Below, piece after piece: positions 27,101-35,884 of a DNA stretch of 64,000 nt. Origin of the DNA: Burkholderiales bacterium (GTDB lineage Bacteria; Pseudomonadota; Gammaproteobacteria; Burkholderiales; Burkholderiaceae_E); contig JAPLQE010000066.1 of the NCBI GenBank assembly GCA_026399835.1, positions 124,001-188,000 of the forward strand, read 5' to 3'. Each line of letters starts with the position of its first letter. The stretch's first letter is position 1. Below the pieces are notes generated by a model that saw only the letters and a list, made by a program, of their open reading frames with translations, was not told the DNA's origin and ran no database searches. The translations under genes and the position numbers were made by a program.

Positions 27101-28273
27101 TCGGTGGTGGCCGATGATCTGCGGATCGCCGGGCGCGACCTGCACGAGGTGGTGGTCGGCGCCTCGCGCGTCGACGGCCGCTGGCGCGCCAACATGGCCT
27201 CGCGCGAGATCGAGGGCCACTTCGAGTGGCGCGACGCCCGCCCGGGCGAGCGCATCGGCACGCTCACCGCGCGCTTCGCGCGGCTGGTCCTGCCGCGCTC
27301 GCGGATCGGCGAGGTCGAGTCGGTCCTGTCGGCCTCGCCCGGCCAGCTGCCCGGCCTCGACATCGCCGCCGACGAACTGGTGCTCGGCACGCTGCCGATG
27401 GGCCGGCTCGCCCTCACCGCAACCAACGGCGGCAGCGCGGCGCAGCCGGTCTGGAAGCTCGACCGGCTGGTGATCACCAATCCGTCGGCGCGTCTCGAGG
27501 CGCACGGGCAGTGGTCCTTCGCGGGCATCCCCCGGCCGCGGCCGGGCGCACCCACCGCCTCGATCGGCGCCGACCCCGCCGGCGCCGCGCCCGCGGGCGG
27601 CGATGCCCGCAGCACGGCCCTCGAATTCGAGCTGGAGGTGCTCGACGCCGGCCGGCTGCTCGCCGGCCTGGGCCTGAAGGACACCGTGCACGGCGGCTCG
27701 GGCTCGCTCGGCGGCTCGGTGCACTGGCAGGGCTCGCCGGTCGCCATCGACTTCGGCTCGCTCGACGGGCAGGTCAGTCTCGAGCTGGGCAAGGGCGAGT
27801 TCCTGAAGGTCGACCCGGGGGCGGCCAAGCTGATCGGCGTGCTCAACATGCAGTCGCTGCCCAAGCGGCTGTCCGGCGATTTCCGCGACCTGTTCAGCGA
27901 GGGCTTCGCCTTCGACACCATCGACGGCCGGGTGCGCATCGACAACGGCGTGGCGTACAGCGAGGCGTTCCGCATCCGCGGCCTGCAGGCCCAGGTCAGG
28001 ATCCGCGGCGAGGCCGACCTGCAGCGCGAGACCCAGCGGCTCAACGTCGAGGTGGTGCCCGAGCTGAACGCCGGCCTCGCCTCGATCGCGTTCGGCGCGA
28101 TGGTCAACCCGCTGATCGGGCTCGGCTCGTTCGCCGCGCAGTACGTGCTGCGCAAGCCGCTGCAGGAGGCCCTCGCCTACGACGTCGACGTCACCGGCTC
28201 CTGGACCGACCCCACGGTGAGCGAGCGCAACCGCCGCCGGCTGCCCGGCCGCGCCGATCCCGCCTCGCCCTGA
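24194..28273 (+). CDS. yhdP: YhdP-family AsmA-like envelope protein
   Basis: Very large (1359 aa) AsmA-superfamily protein anchored in the inner membrane and spanning the periplasm; YhdP, TamB and YdbH together move phospholipid to the outer membrane in E. coli. ATG 24194 gives a short cytoplasmic start and one membrane segment (LAGVLLGLLGLVLCAVFGTYLAVR cut here into LAGVLLGLLGLVLC and AVFGTYLAVR). The rest is repetitive beta-rich sequence, with the C-terminal AsmA block around GLASIAFGAMVNPLIGLGSF. The open frame continues upstream to 20504 through the antisense of glnE, but that part has no homology-like features. A hairpin directly follows the stop. Confidence 0.9.
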   Translation: MTVHSTPLSSRLAGVLLGLLGLVLCAVFGTYLAVRHVLWPRVDAWRPELVAQIERQLGRPVAIDALHPGWDGLHPSLRIDGLRLDGADGASRLEVASAFARVSWRSLALGHLRFATLRLSAPQVVVERLAAGRFAVAGFELALDGPGDGRAADWLLMQGEIDVVDAAVRFVDRSGTFAPLGVDGVSLRLRGAGRRHQASLTVARGGDAARSLSALAEVYREPFSRPSEWRRWIGEAHLAGQGVELARVAELAEAFGVELAPAAASAEGQLDALAWLRFADATLVDATLKARAEHAATRLEAGPIAFDAIAGELRIERQRDGGHVLRIAGLSAADATGFALAADGDAELGLDRDHALRAAWLRLKAFDAASALQAVRRLPLAAGLRERVAQVGVSGDVRDLTLRWTRPDAPAAEVRPADRSDDVRRALPEVPRFELSASFQRFGLQFGETSRGHRLPGFGNLSGSLRASERDGRLTLAARNATLGVPGLFEDPVFPLERLDAELEWVRDEGDGAWRVSLPRLAVVTADVRGTASGTWRSAPAGPGILELAARVDRVDARNVSRYLPTGLAAYVRDWVAHALVGGSAEDLRFEVRGDLSQFPFHEPADGRFRLTAALRDVSLAYAPQWPRIDQIRGDLSLDGTGMSLRAPTALTHGVRLVDMQARIADWRESVLALEGRATGAAQDMLGFVDATPLAANVSAFTRDLKVGGDARLAMKLALPLHEIAASRVGVTVELPGNDVALDSTLPPFGGVSGRLEFTERGLTLPELRGTLLGGPIRVEGRPSGEGRLHIEATGAVDAAGLRQLVDNPLTRRIEGRTEYRASVDVDRRASTLRIESDLVGLASTLPAPFDKRAGDVWPLRVASRPLAPSGPAARPPGDRLDVRVRDDIALAFERERDPASERLLVRRAGFAVGGDPVLRDGGLAVLVRTRALDVDAWRAVLGDGELERLERQAKAGGPDGMSLVPDLVSVVADDLRIAGRDLHEVVVGASRVDGRWRANMASREIEGHFEWRDARPGERIGTLTARFARLVLPRSRIGEVESVLSASPGQLPGLDIAADELVLGTLPMGRLALTATNGGSAAQPVWKLDRLVITNPSARLEAHGQWSFAGIPRPRPGAPTASIGADPAGAAPAGGDARSTALEFELEVLDAGRLLAGLGLKDTVHGGSGSLGGSVHWQGSPVAIDFGSLDGQVSLELGKGEFLKVDPGAAKLIGVLNMQSLPKRLSGDFRDLFSEGFAFDTIDGRVRIDNGVAYSEAFRIRGLQAQVRIRGEADLQRETQRLNVEVVPELNAGLASIAFGAMVNPLIGLGSFAAQYVLRKPLQEALAYDVDVTGSWTDPTVSERNRRRLPGRADPASP

Positions 28274-28294
28274 GCCGGTCCCGCCCGGACCGGC
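28274..28294 (+). terminator. Hairpin immediately after yhdP
   Basis: GCCGGTCC and GGACCGGC form a perfect 8-bp stem around a 5-nt loop, starting at the base after the yhdP stop codon. No T run follows, so it is a weak or Rho-assisted terminator, or an mRNA 3'-end stabiliser. Confidence 0.45.
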
Positions 28295-28407
28295 GCCTGC
28301 GCCGGCCTCGATCGCCGGCCCGAACCGCCGGCCCGCAGCCCGGGACGCGCGGGCGCGGATGCTACCCTCGGCGCTCCCCCCACCCCCCCATCCCCCAGGA
28401 CCCGGAC

Positions 28408-29229
28408 ATGACGGCGAAGCTCGCGATCGCGGCCATCCAGATGGTGTCGGCCGCCTCGGTCGGCCCCAACCTCGAGACGGCCCGGCGCCTGGTGCGCGAG
28501 GCCGCCGAGGGCGGCGCGACCCTGGTCGTGCTGCCCGAGTTCTTCTGCCTGCTCGGCCGCAAGGACACCGACAAGGTGGACGCGAAGGAGCCGGCCGGCG
28601 AGGGTCCGATCCAGCAGGCGCTCGCCGACATCGCCCGCGAGGCCGGCGTGTGGCTGATCGGCGGCACCGTGCCGATCGCCTCCAGCGAGCCCCGCCGCAT
28701 CCGCAACGCCTGCCTGGTGCTGCGCCCCGACGGCACGACCTCGGCGCGCTACGACAAGGTGCACCTCTTCGGCCTCAAGCGCGACGGCCTGCGCTTCGAC
28801 GAGTCGGCGACCATCCAGCCCGGCAGCACGCCGACGGTCGCCGACCTCGCCGGCCCCGACGGCGCGCCCTGGCGCGTCGGCCTGTCGGTCTGCTACGACC
28901 TGCGGTTCCCCGAGTTCTACCGGGCGCTGGGCACCGTCGACCTGATCGTCGTGCCCTCGGCGTTCACCTATCCCACCGGCCAGGCGCACTGGGAGGTGCT
29001 GCTGCGGGCGCGCGCCATCGAGAACCAGTGCTACGTGCTGGCGCCCGCGCAGGGCGGCACCCACGAGAACGGCCGGCGCACCTGGGGGCACACGATGCTG
29101 ATCGACCCCTGGGGCGAGGTGCTGGCGCGCCTGCCCGAGGGCGAGGGGGTCGTGGCCGGCACGCTGTCGGCCGAGCGGATCGCCGAAGTCCGGGCCCAGC
29201 TGCCCGCGCTCGCGCACCGGACGATGTGA
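28408..29229 (+). CDS. Carbon-nitrogen hydrolase (Nit/omega-amidase-like)
   Basis: Nitrilase-superfamily amidase with the full catalytic triad: E44 (VVLPEFFCLLG), K117 (RYDKVHLFG) and C162 (SVCYDLRFPEFYR). The sequence is closest in style to the Nit1/NitFhit branch, whose bacterial and mammalian members remove deaminated glutathione. 273 aa, complete. AGGA lies 7 bp before ATG 28408. The position between yhdP and tldD is a conserved order that I recall from Burkholderiales, so it is probably a housekeeping repair enzyme rather than a nitrile catabolic gene. Confidence 0.9.
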   Translation: MTAKLAIAAIQMVSAASVGPNLETARRLVREAAEGGATLVVLPEFFCLLGRKDTDKVDAKEPAGEGPIQQALADIAREAGVWLIGGTVPIASSEPRRIRNACLVLRPDGTTSARYDKVHLFGLKRDGLRFDESATIQPGSTPTVADLAGPDGAPWRVGLSVCYDLRFPEFYRALGTVDLIVVPSAFTYPTGQAHWEVLLRARAIENQCYVLAPAQGGTHENGRRTWGHTMLIDPWGEVLARLPEGEGVVAGTLSAERIAEVRAQLPALAHRTM

Positions 29230-29276
29230 GGGCGGTGGCGACCAGGGCCGGGGCGCGGAGGCGTCCGGGCCTGCGT

Positions 29277-29282
29277 TAGACT
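29277..29282 (+). promoter_or_regulatory. tldD -10 element (TAGACT), predicted leaderless
   Basis: TAGACT ends 6 bp before the tldD ATG at 29289. Initiation about 7 bp downstream would start the mRNA at the A of the start codon. No purine-rich Shine-Dalgarno is visible upstream of the ATG, which supports a leaderless message. Confidence 0.4.
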
Positions 29283-29288
29283 CACCGG

Positions 29289-30752
29289 ATGAATACCGTC
29301 GCCGACCCCGCCCTCTCGCGCCTCGCCCACGCCCGCAGCCTGCTGCTCGAGCCGTACGAGCTCGACGAGTCCAGGCTGTCCGAGGCGATCGCCGAGGTCT
29401 TCCGCCACCGCGTCGACTACGCCGACCTGTACTTCCAGTACACGCGCAGCGAGGGCTGGAGCCTCGACGAGGGCATCGTCAAGGCAGGCAGCTTCTCCAT
29501 CGACCAGGGCGTCGGCGTGCGCGCCGTCTCGGGCGAGAAGACCGCCTTCGCCTACTCCGACGAGATCGGTTTCGATGCGCTGATCTCGGCGGCGCGGGCC
29601 ACCCGCACCATCGCCCGCAGCGGCGCCGGCAAGGTCAAGGTCGCCGCCTCCATGAAGCCCTCGGCCGGCCGCGTGCTCTACGGCACCGCCGACCCGATCG
29701 CCTCGCTCGATGCCACCGCCAAGGTCGAGCTGCTGCACAAGGTCGAGCAGCTCGCCCGCAGGAAGGACCCGCGTATCGTCCAGGTCATGGCCGGCCTCGC
29801 CGCCGAATGGGACGTCGTGCTGGTCGCGCGCTCCGACGGCGTCATCGCCGCCGACGTGCGCCCGCTGGTGCGCCTGTCGGTCACCGTCATCGCCGAGCAT
29901 GCCGGTCGTCGCGAGCAGGGCACCGGCGGCGGCGGCGGGCGCGTCGACTTCGCCTACTTCACCGACGCGCTCATCGAACGCTACGTCGACGACGCGGTGC
30001 ACGCCGCGCTGGTCAACCTCGAGGCGCGCCCCGCGCCCGCCGGCATGATGAGCGTCGTGCTCGGGCCGGGCTGGCCGGGCGTGCTGCTGCACGAGGCCAT
30101 CGGCCACGGCCTCGAGGGCGACTTCAACCGCAAGGGCTCGTCCGCGTTCGCCGGCCGCCTGGGCGAGCGTGTCGCGGCCAAGGGCGTGACCGTGGTCGAC
30201 GACGGCACCATCCCCGACCGCCGCGGTTCGCTCAACGTCGACGACGAGGGCAACCCGACGCAGCGCAACGTGCTGATCGAGGACGGCATCCTGAAGAACT
30301 ATATCCAGGACTCGCTGAACGCGCGGCTGATGAAGGTGCCGGTCACCGGCAACGGTCGCCGCGAGTCGTTCGCGCACCTGCCGATGCCGCGGATGACCAA
30401 CACCTTCATGATGGGCGGCGACCGCGACCCGAAGGAGATCGTCGAGTCGCTCGAGCGCGGGCTGTACGCGGTGAACTTCGGCGGCGGCCAGGTCGACATC
30501 ACCAACGGCAAGTTCGTCTTCTCGGCGAGCGAGGCCTACTGGGTCGAGAACGGCAAGATCCAGTACCCGGTCAAGGGCGCGACGATCATCGGCAACGGGC
30601 CGGATGCGCTGACCCGCGTGACCCTGATCGGCAACGACATGCGGCTCGACACCGGCGTGGGCGTCTGCGGCAAGGACGGGCAGTCGGTACCGGTCGGCGT
30701 GGGCCAGCCCACGCTGCGGCTCGAAGGCCTGACGGTCGGCGGCACGGCCTGA
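29289..30752 (+). CDS. tldD: Metalloprotease TldD
   Basis: Large subunit of the TldD/TldE (PmbA) protease that degrades unfolded leader peptides, as in microcin B17 maturation and CcdA turnover. The zinc motif is HEAIGH (268-273) in [17 protein letters not shown], with the downstream metal-binding region in [16 protein letters not shown]. 487 aa, complete. The partner tldE is not in the window. In other Burkholderiales I recall aroG following tldD directly; here 6.6 kb of accessory genes separates them. Confidence 0.96.
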   Translation: MNTVADPALSRLAHARSLLLEPYELDESRLSEAIAEVFRHRVDYADLYFQYTRSEGWSLDEGIVKAGSFSIDQGVGVRAVSGEKTAFAYSDEIGFDALISAARATRTIARSGAGKVKVAASMKPSAGRVLYGTADPIASLDATAKVELLHKVEQLARRKDPRIVQVMAGLAAEWDVVLVARSDGVIAADVRPLVRLSVTVIAEHAGRREQGTGGGGGRVDFAYFTDALIERYVDDAVHAALVNLEARPAPAGMMSVVLGPGWPGVLLHEAIGHGLEGDFNRKGSSAFAGRLGERVAAKGVTVVDDGTIPDRRGSLNVDDEGNPTQRNVLIEDGILKNYIQDSLNARLMKVPVTGNGRRESFAHLPMPRMTNTFMMGGDRDPKEIVESLERGLYAVNFGGGQVDITNGKFVFSASEAYWVENGKIQYPVKGATIIGNGPDALTRVTLIGNDMRLDTGVGVCGKDGQSVPVGVGQPTLRLEGLTVGGTA

Positions 30753-30798
30753 GGTCGGGCCGCGGCGCGGGGTGCCGGCCCGCGAAGGAGGGCAGGAC

Positions 30799-31500
30799 AT
30801 GACGACCGCATCGGACCCGACCGAGCTGATCGGCCGCGCACCGGTCTTCGAGCCACTCGCCGGCCACGTCGAGCGCACGCCCGACGCGCTGCTCGAACGC
30901 GCCCGCGCGTTCGCCGACGAACTGGCCCGCCGCCGCACGGTCCGCGAGTTCAGCGACCGGCCGGTTCCGCGCGAGGTCATCGAGCACTGCCTGCGCGCGG
31001 CGGGCGGTGCCCCCTCGGGCGCGAACCTGCAGCCCTGGTACTTCGTCGTCGTCACCGACCCCGCGATCAAGCGGACGATCCGCGTGGAGGCCGAGCGCGA
31101 AGAGCGCGAGTTCTACGAGCGCCGCGCGCCGCGCGAGTGGCTCGAGGCGCTCGCGCCGCTCGGCACCGACGCCGACAAGCCCTTCCTCGAGACCGCGCCG
31201 GTGCTGATCGCGATCTTCGCGCGCAAGCACGGCGAGACGCCGTCGGGCACGCGGGTGAAGAACTACTACGTGACCGAGTCGGTGGGCATCGCCACCGGCT
31301 TCCTGATCGCCGCGCTCCATCACGCGGGGCTCGTCACCCTGACGCACACGCCGAGCCCGATGGGCTTCCTCAACGAGATCCTCGGCGTCGAGTCCGACGC
31401 GAAGCCGGCGATCCTGCTGGTCGTCGGCCATCCCGCGCCCGACTGCAAGGTGCCGGTGATCGTGAAGAAGCCGCTCGAGCGCATCGCGAGGTTCCTGTGA
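30799..31500 (+). CDS. Nitroreductase-family flavoprotein
   Basis: FMN-dependent oxidoreductase of the nitroreductase superfamily, nearest to the iodotyrosine-deiodinase/BluB-like branch. FMN-binding sequence: [20 protein letters not shown] and [19 protein letters not shown], with a C-terminal block [19 protein letters not shown]. The start is ATG 30799, supported by AAGGAGG at 30785-30791; a GTG at 30772 is less likely. 233 aa. Substrate unknown. It is the first gene of the segment between tldD and aroG and is followed by a strong hairpin. Confidence 0.88.
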   Translation: MTTASDPTELIGRAPVFEPLAGHVERTPDALLERARAFADELARRRTVREFSDRPVPREVIEHCLRAAGGAPSGANLQPWYFVVVTDPAIKRTIRVEAEREEREFYERRAPREWLEALAPLGTDADKPFLETAPVLIAIFARKHGETPSGTRVKNYYVTESVGIATGFLIAALHHAGLVTLTHTPSPMGFLNEILGVESDAKPAILLVVGHPAPDCKVPVIVKKPLERIARFL

Positions 31501-31504
31501 ACGC

Positions 31505-31527
31505 ACCCGCCGCCCGCTGCGGCGGGT
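31505..31527. terminator. Hairpin between convergent nitroreductase and lyase genes
   Basis: ACCCGCCGC (31505-31513) pairs perfectly with GCGGCGGGT (31519-31527) around a 5-nt loop. There is no T run on either side; it may work with Rho or block read-through between the convergent genes. Confidence 0.45.
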
Positions 31528-31595
31528 AACGAGCCGACCCTCGCACGAACGCCGACGAGCGTACCCACGTCTCTCGGCGCCGCGCGCCAACCGTC

Positions 31596-31616
31596 GAACG
31601 ACGAACAACGAACGAC
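31596..31616. repeat. Three tandem 7-bp units GAACGAC / GAACAAC / GAACGAC
   Basis: Short direct repeat in the otherwise plain convergent intergenic region, just outside the lyase stop codon. It has lower GC than its surroundings. No function is evident. Confidence 0.4.
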
Positions 31617-31626
31617 CGAGCTGGAT

Positions 31627-32487
31627 TCAGTCCTCGGCGTGGCGCTTGTCGAACTCCCAAACCGCCTCGAACCCCATCATCCTGCTGAACGCCATGAAGT
31701 CCGCCATCGGCACCGGGCTGCCGATCGACGAGCGCGTCGACTTCACCTGCCCGTAGGCCTGCTCCAGCGCGTAGCCCGCCGACAGGAAGCCCGCCGCGGG
31801 ATAGATCGCGATCGCGAAGCCCATCTGCTCGAGCACCGCCGGCGGCAGCACCGGCGTGCGGCCGCCCTCGACGACGTTGATCAGCATCGGCAGGTCGAAG
31901 CTCGACGCGATCTTTGCCATCTCCGCCTCGGTCTCCGGCGACTCGACGAACAGCACGTCCGCACCTGCCGTCGCATAGGCCTCCGCGCGGCGCAGGGCCT
32001 CGTCCAGGCCGAGCGTCGTGCGCGCGTCGGTACGCGCGACGATCAGCATGTCGCCGGTGCGTGCCTCCTTGGCGACGCGGATCTTGCGGACCATGTCGGC
32101 CATCGGGATCACCCGCCGGCCCGGCGTGTGGCCGCATTTCTTCGGGAACTCCTGGTCCTCGAGCTGGATGCCGGCGGCGCCCGCTGCCTCGTAGCCCGCG
32201 ACCGTGTGCGCGACGTTCAGCAGGCCGCCGTAGCCGGTGTCGCCGTCGCAGATCACCGGCGTCTTCGCCATCGTGCACATCGCGCGCACCCGGTCGACCA
32301 TGTCGGAGTACGTGGCCAGGCCCGCGTCGGGCAGGCCGAGGTGCGAGGCCACCGTGCCGTAGCCGGTCATGTACAGCGACTCGAAGCCCATCCGGTCGGC
32401 GATGCGCAGCGACACCATGTCGTAGACGCCCGGCGCGGCGATCAGGCGGCCCTTCTTCAGCACGCCCTTCAGCGACGTCTTGCTCAT
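31627..32487 (-). CDS. Isocitrate lyase/PEP mutase superfamily C-C lyase
   Basis: TIM-barrel enzyme that cleaves or forms C-C (or P-C) bonds in 2-hydroxydicarboxylic acids. The motif FPKKCGH (114-120) keeps the catalytic Cys (C118), which is found in isocitrate, methylisocitrate and dimethylmalate lyases but absent from oxaloacetate decarboxylases and PEP mutases. Mg-binding DGDTGYGG (81-88) and ARTDAR are present. ATG 32487 has AGGGAG about 8 bp upstream. 286 aa. It overlaps the TauD-like gene by 4 bp (ATGA), so they share a transcript and probably a pathway. Confidence 0.87.
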   Translation of the reverse strand: MSKTSLKGVLKKGRLIAAPGVYDMVSLRIADRMGFESLYMTGYGTVASHLGLPDAGLATYSDMVDRVRAMCTMAKTPVICDGDTGYGGLLNVAHTVAGYEAAGAAGIQLEDQEFPKKCGHTPGRRVIPMADMVRKIRVAKEARTGDMLIVARTDARTTLGLDEALRRAEAYATAGADVLFVESPETEAEMAKIASSFDLPMLINVVEGGRTPVLPPAVLEQMGFAIAIYPAAGFLSAGYALEQAYGQVKSTRSSIGSPVPMADFMAFSRMMGFEAVWEFDKRHAED

Positions 32488-33491
32488 GCTCGAACTCCCT
32501 GTGTGTGCGCGCGGTCCGCGTAGATGCGGAAGGCCATCGCGTGGTGCGCGGCCATCCGCGCCTCGAACGATTCGATCTGCGGCGTGATGCCGAGGCCGCG
32601 GAAGCCGCCGCGCACCGCGCACGCCTCCACGTCCTTGTAGGCCAGGCGCCACGACTCGGGCAGCGCGGGCGCGCCCGGCAGCGACAGCCACAGCCGCAGC
32701 AGGTGGCGCTTGCGCTCGGGCGCGTCGTGGTCGACGTAGTCGGTGCGCGAATGCAGCATCACGTGGTTGCGGATATGGCGGCAGGCGAAGCGCCCGTCGC
32801 GCACGCCGATGATCGCCGCCATGTACCAGGCTGGCTCCTCCGGCGCATGCTCGCCCTGCCGGCTGAAGGGCACCGGCTCGTAGAGCCGCGCGAGCAGGTC
32901 GGGGCGCTCGGCCAGCATCGTGTTGTGCGCGGTGATCGACGACGCGATCAGGCTCTCGCCACCGGAGACGCCGGTGCGCAGGCACATCAGCCCGACCAGG
33001 TCGCTGCCGTCGGCATGGAAGTCGAACGCCGACTTGGTGTTGTAGCCGCGGCCCTGCACGCTGCGGTAGGTGCCGCCGGCATCGCGCACGTCCGACATGT
33101 ACTGGCTCGCGCGGCCCTGCGGGCGCGGCACGCCCAGGTGCAGCCCGAGCCCCCAGAAGAACAGGCGCGCATCCTCCACCGACCAGCGATCGACCGGCAG
33201 GCCGCGCAGCATCTGGAAGCCGCGCCCCTGCTGCGTCTCGGCGAGCGCGCGCGCCAGCCGCTCGAGCGCCGCTTCGCCGAACGGAAAGTCGCCGGGCGCG
33301 AGGTCCCAGAAGCCCTTGCCGCTCGCGCGTGCGTGAACCAGCCCGCGCTCGAACGCGGCGATCTCGGCGGCGTCCAGCCGATGCGCCCAGCCTGTGTCGC
33401 GCCGCAGGTCCTCGGGTGTCCAGCCGCCGGGCTGCACGACGGGCCCGACCCCGGGCGGAGCCCCGGACGCGCTCATCGCCGACGCGCCCAT
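32484..33491 (-). CDS. TauD/TfdA-type 2-oxoglutarate dioxygenase-like protein
   Basis: Non-haem iron oxygenase family. The HxD ligands lie in SAFDFHADGSDLVG, the distal His in HSRTDYVDHDAPERKRH and the 2OG-binding Arg in the RHLLRLWLSLPG block. The N-terminal half (WAHRLDAAEIAAFERGL, GRGFQMLRGLPVDRW) matches a TauD-like group common in Burkholderiales. 335 aa from 33491; a second Met lies five codons later. It sits between a Bug receptor (10 bp upstream) and the lyase, suggesting uptake, hydroxylation and cleavage of one carboxylate. Substrate not predictable. Confidence 0.85.
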   Translation of the reverse strand: MGASAMSASGAPPGVGPVVQPGGWTPEDLRRDTGWAHRLDAAEIAAFERGLVHARASGKGFWDLAPGDFPFGEAALERLARALAETQQGRGFQMLRGLPVDRWSVEDARLFFWGLGLHLGVPRPQGRASQYMSDVRDAGGTYRSVQGRGYNTKSAFDFHADGSDLVGLMCLRTGVSGGESLIASSITAHNTMLAERPDLLARLYEPVPFSRQGEHAPEEPAWYMAAIIGVRDGRFACRHIRNHVMLHSRTDYVDHDAPERKRHLLRLWLSLPGAPALPESWRLAYKDVEACAVRGGFRGLGITPQIESFEARMAAHHAMAFRIYADRAHTQGVRA

Positions 33492-33501
33492 CGCGCGTCC
33501 C

Positions 33502-34503
33502 TCATTCCGCCTTGAGGCCGACGTCCGCGACGACCTTCTGCCAGAAGAGGAAGTCCTTCTTCACCTGTGCGTCGGTGTCGGCCACCGACGCGCCGCCGGG
33601 CACCGCCGCCTGCTCGGCGAGGATGCGGACCATCTCGGGCGAGTTCACCACCTCCGACACCTCCTTCTGCAGGCGCTCGAGGATCGCGCGCGGCGTCGCC
33701 GACGGCGCGTACAGCGTGTAGTCGGTGTTCGCGACGACGTCCGGCGCGCCTTCCTCGACCATCGTCGGCACGTTCGGCAGCGCGTCGGTGCGCCGGGCAC
33801 CGGTCACCGCGATCGGGCGCAGCTTGCCCGAGGTGATGAAGGGCCGCGCCGTCAGGATGCTGGTCACGCCGATGGTGGTGGCGCCGGCGGCGACGTCGGC
33901 CATCAGCGGCGCGCCGCCCTTGTAGGCCACGTGCACCGCGTCGGCGGCGCCCTGCGAGCGCACGAACATCGCGCCGACCAGCCGCGTCATGTTCTCCGAG
34001 CTGCCGTACGAGCCCTTGTCGGGACCCTTCTTCAGCAGGGCGGACAGGTCCTTCACGTTGGTCGCGGGCAGGTCCGAGTTGACCACGATCACCATCGGCG
34101 AGGTGGCGACCTTGGTGATCGGCGTCAGGTCCTTGAAGGTGTCGTAGGGCAGCTGCTTCATCAGCAGCGGATTGAGCAGGTGGGTGTTCACCACCAGCAC
34201 GATCGTCGTGCCGTCGGGCGCCGACTTCGCGACGATCTCGGTGCCGATCACGCCGTTGGCGCCCGGCTTGTTGTCGACCACCACCGACTGCCCGAGCCGG
34301 GCGCGCAGCCGCTCGGCGACGTGGCGCGCGAGGATGTCGGTGCCGCCGCCGGCCGAGTAGGGCACGACGAGCCGGATCGGCTTGTCGAACATCGGCTTGG
34401 CGGTCTGGGCCTGGGCGAGGACGGCGGGGGCGCACAGCGCGCCCGCGCAGGCCGCGAGGGCGAGCGCGAGGCGGCCGAGCACGGGGCGGCGCGGGTGGTT
34501 CAT
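33502..34503 (-). CDS. Bug-family periplasmic solute-binding protein
   Basis: Second Bug receptor, 333 aa and complete. Signal peptide PRRPVLGRLALALAACAGAL ending near LAQAQ; mature signatures KPIRLVVPYSAGGGTDILAR, VVDNKPGANGVIGTE, DKGSYGSSENMT, HVAYKGGAPLMADVAAG and LPNVPTMVEEG. Start at 34503, with AGGAGA upstream. It is the first gene of a three-gene reverse-strand operon (receptor, TauD-like oxygenase, lyase) and probably delivers or senses the substrate of those enzymes. Confidence 0.9.
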   Translation of the reverse strand: MNHPRRPVLGRLALALAACAGALCAPAVLAQAQTAKPMFDKPIRLVVPYSAGGGTDILARHVAERLRARLGQSVVVDNKPGANGVIGTEIVAKSAPDGTTIVLVVNTHLLNPLLMKQLPYDTFKDLTPITKVATSPMVIVVNSDLPATNVKDLSALLKKGPDKGSYGSSENMTRLVGAMFVRSQGAADAVHVAYKGGAPLMADVAAGATTIGVTSILTARPFITSGKLRPIAVTGARRTDALPNVPTMVEEGAPDVVANTDYTLYAPSATPRAILERLQKEVSEVVNSPEMVRILAEQAAVPGGASVADTDAQVKKDFLFWQKVVADVGLKAE

Positions 34504-34741
34504 GGAGTCTCCTCTCGATGCGGGTGAGGGGCTCCGGCCCCGTCGGACGGGGGCCGTGAGCGAGGCGGCGCGCGGCGACCGGGCGTGCCCGGCGTCGTCC
34601 GGCCGAGCGTAGGGGGGTGCCCGGCGCCCGTCAATCCGGACGGCGTTCCGAGTTCGCCTCGGGCGAGGCGACCCGCGACGCAGCCCCCTGGCCGGCCGGC
34701 TGCGTAGAATCGTCCCGATCCACTCACTTCCGGGCACGCCC
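34504..34741. promoter_or_regulatory. Divergent promoter region (Bug operon / DauA-like gene)
   Basis: TAGAAT at 34705-34710 is the likely -10 for the forward flavoprotein gene (leader about 25 nt). Two hairpin-forming inverted repeats lie in the middle: GGCCCCGTC with its complement at 34536-34554, and TCGCCTC/GAGGCGA at 34654-34671. Either may be an operator or just GC-rich chance. No regulator gene is adjacent. Confidence 0.4.
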
Positions 34742-35884
34742 ATGCCGCAGGTCGATGTCGTCGTGGTCGGGGCCGGCATCGCCGGCGCCTCGATCGCCTA
34801 CTTCCTCGCGCCGCACGTGCGCGTCGTGGTGCTCGAGCGCGAGGCGCATCCGGGCTACCACAGCACCGGCCGCTCGGCCGCGCTGTTCTCCGAGACCTAC
34901 GGCACGCCGCAGGTGCGGGCGCTGTCGCGCGCGAGCCGGGCCTTTCTCGAGCATCCGCCGGCCGGCTTCGCCGAGTCGCCGATCCTGACCCGGCGCGGCG
35001 CGCTGATGGTCGGCGGGCCCGGCGACGAGGCGCTGCTCGCCGCGGAGCTCGCCTCGATGCAGCGGATCACCCCGGAGGTGCGGCGCGTCGAGGCCGCCGA
35101 GGTGCTCGCGATGGTGCCGGTGATGCGGCCCGAAGCCACCGGCGCCGCGATCCTCGAGCCGGGCGCCTGCGACATCGACGTGCACACCCTGCACCAGGGC
35201 TTCCTGCGCGGCCTGAAGGCACGCGGCGGCGAGCTCGTCTGCGGCGCCGAGGTCACCGCGGTCGAGCGCGGCGCGGCGGGCTGGACGGTGCGCTGCGGCG
35301 AGCGGTCCTGGCAGGCCGCGGTACTCGTCGACGCCGCCGGTGCCTGGGCGGACGTGCTCGCCCGCATGGCCGGGGTGCGTCCGATCGGCCTGCAGCCGCG
35401 CCGCCGCGCCGCGTTCACCTTCGCGCCGCCGGCCGGGGTCGACCCGCGCGCCTGGCCCGCGGTCATCGCGCTCGACGAGCACTGGTACATCAAGCCCGAC
35501 GCCGGCGTGCTGATCGGCTCGCCCGCGAACGCCGACCCGGTCGAGCCGCACGACGTGGTGCCCGAGGAGCTGGACATCGCGATCGCGATCGACCGCATCC
35601 AGACGGCCACCACGCTCGAGATCCGCCGCCCGATCCGCACCTGGGCGGGCCTGCGCTCCTTCGTCGCCGACGGCGACCTGGTCGGCGGCCCCGCGCCCGA
35701 CGACCCGGCCTTCGTCTGGTCGGCCGCCCAGGGCGGCTACGGCATCCAGACCTGCGCGGCGATGGGCGAGGCCTGCGCCGCGCTCGCCCGCGGCGTGCCG
35801 ATCCCCGACCACCTGGCCGCGCACGGCATCGATGCGGCGATGCTGTCGCCCGCGCGCCTGCAGGCCGCGGGAGGCGCCGCATGA
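34742..35884 (+). CDS. dauA: FAD-dependent D-amino-acid dehydrogenase, D-arginine dehydrogenase (DauA)-like
   Basis: DAO-family flavoprotein. It tracks P. aeruginosa D-arginine dehydrogenase, as I remember that sequence, along its whole length: VVVGAGIAGASIAYFLA (FAD loop), HPGYHSTGRSAALFSETYG, ACDIDVHTLHQGFLRGL, GLQPRRRAAFTFAPP, LIGSPANADPVEPHDV, TWAGLRSFVADGDLV and AAQGGYGIQTCAAMGEA. DauA oxidises D-arginine and other D-amino acids to 2-oxo acids and passes electrons to the respiratory chain. 380 aa. It overlaps the M81 peptidase gene by 4 bp (ATGA), so the two are coexpressed. The exact substrate could differ. Confidence 0.82.
   Translation: MPQVDVVVVGAGIAGASIAYFLAPHVRVVVLEREAHPGYHSTGRSAALFSETYGTPQVRALSRASRAFLEHPPAGFAESPILTRRGALMVGGPGDEALLAAELASMQRITPEVRRVEAAEVLAMVPVMRPEATGAAILEPGACDIDVHTLHQGFLRGLKARGGELVCGAEVTAVERGAAGWTVRCGERSWQAAVLVDAAGAWADVLARMAGVRPIGLQPRRRAAFTFAPPAGVDPRAWPAVIALDEHWYIKPDAGVLIGSPANADPVEPHDVVPEELDIAIAIDRIQTATTLEIRRPIRTWAGLRSFVADGDLVGGPAPDDPAFVWSAAQGGYGIQTCAAMGEACAALARGVPIPDHLAAHGIDAAMLSPARLQAAGGAA

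Noticed and set aside
28177-31608. Several 250-680-codon reverse frames opposite the nitrilase, tldD and nitroreductase genes
   Set aside because: Compositionally biased shadows; the forward genes have complete catalytic motifs and start signals.
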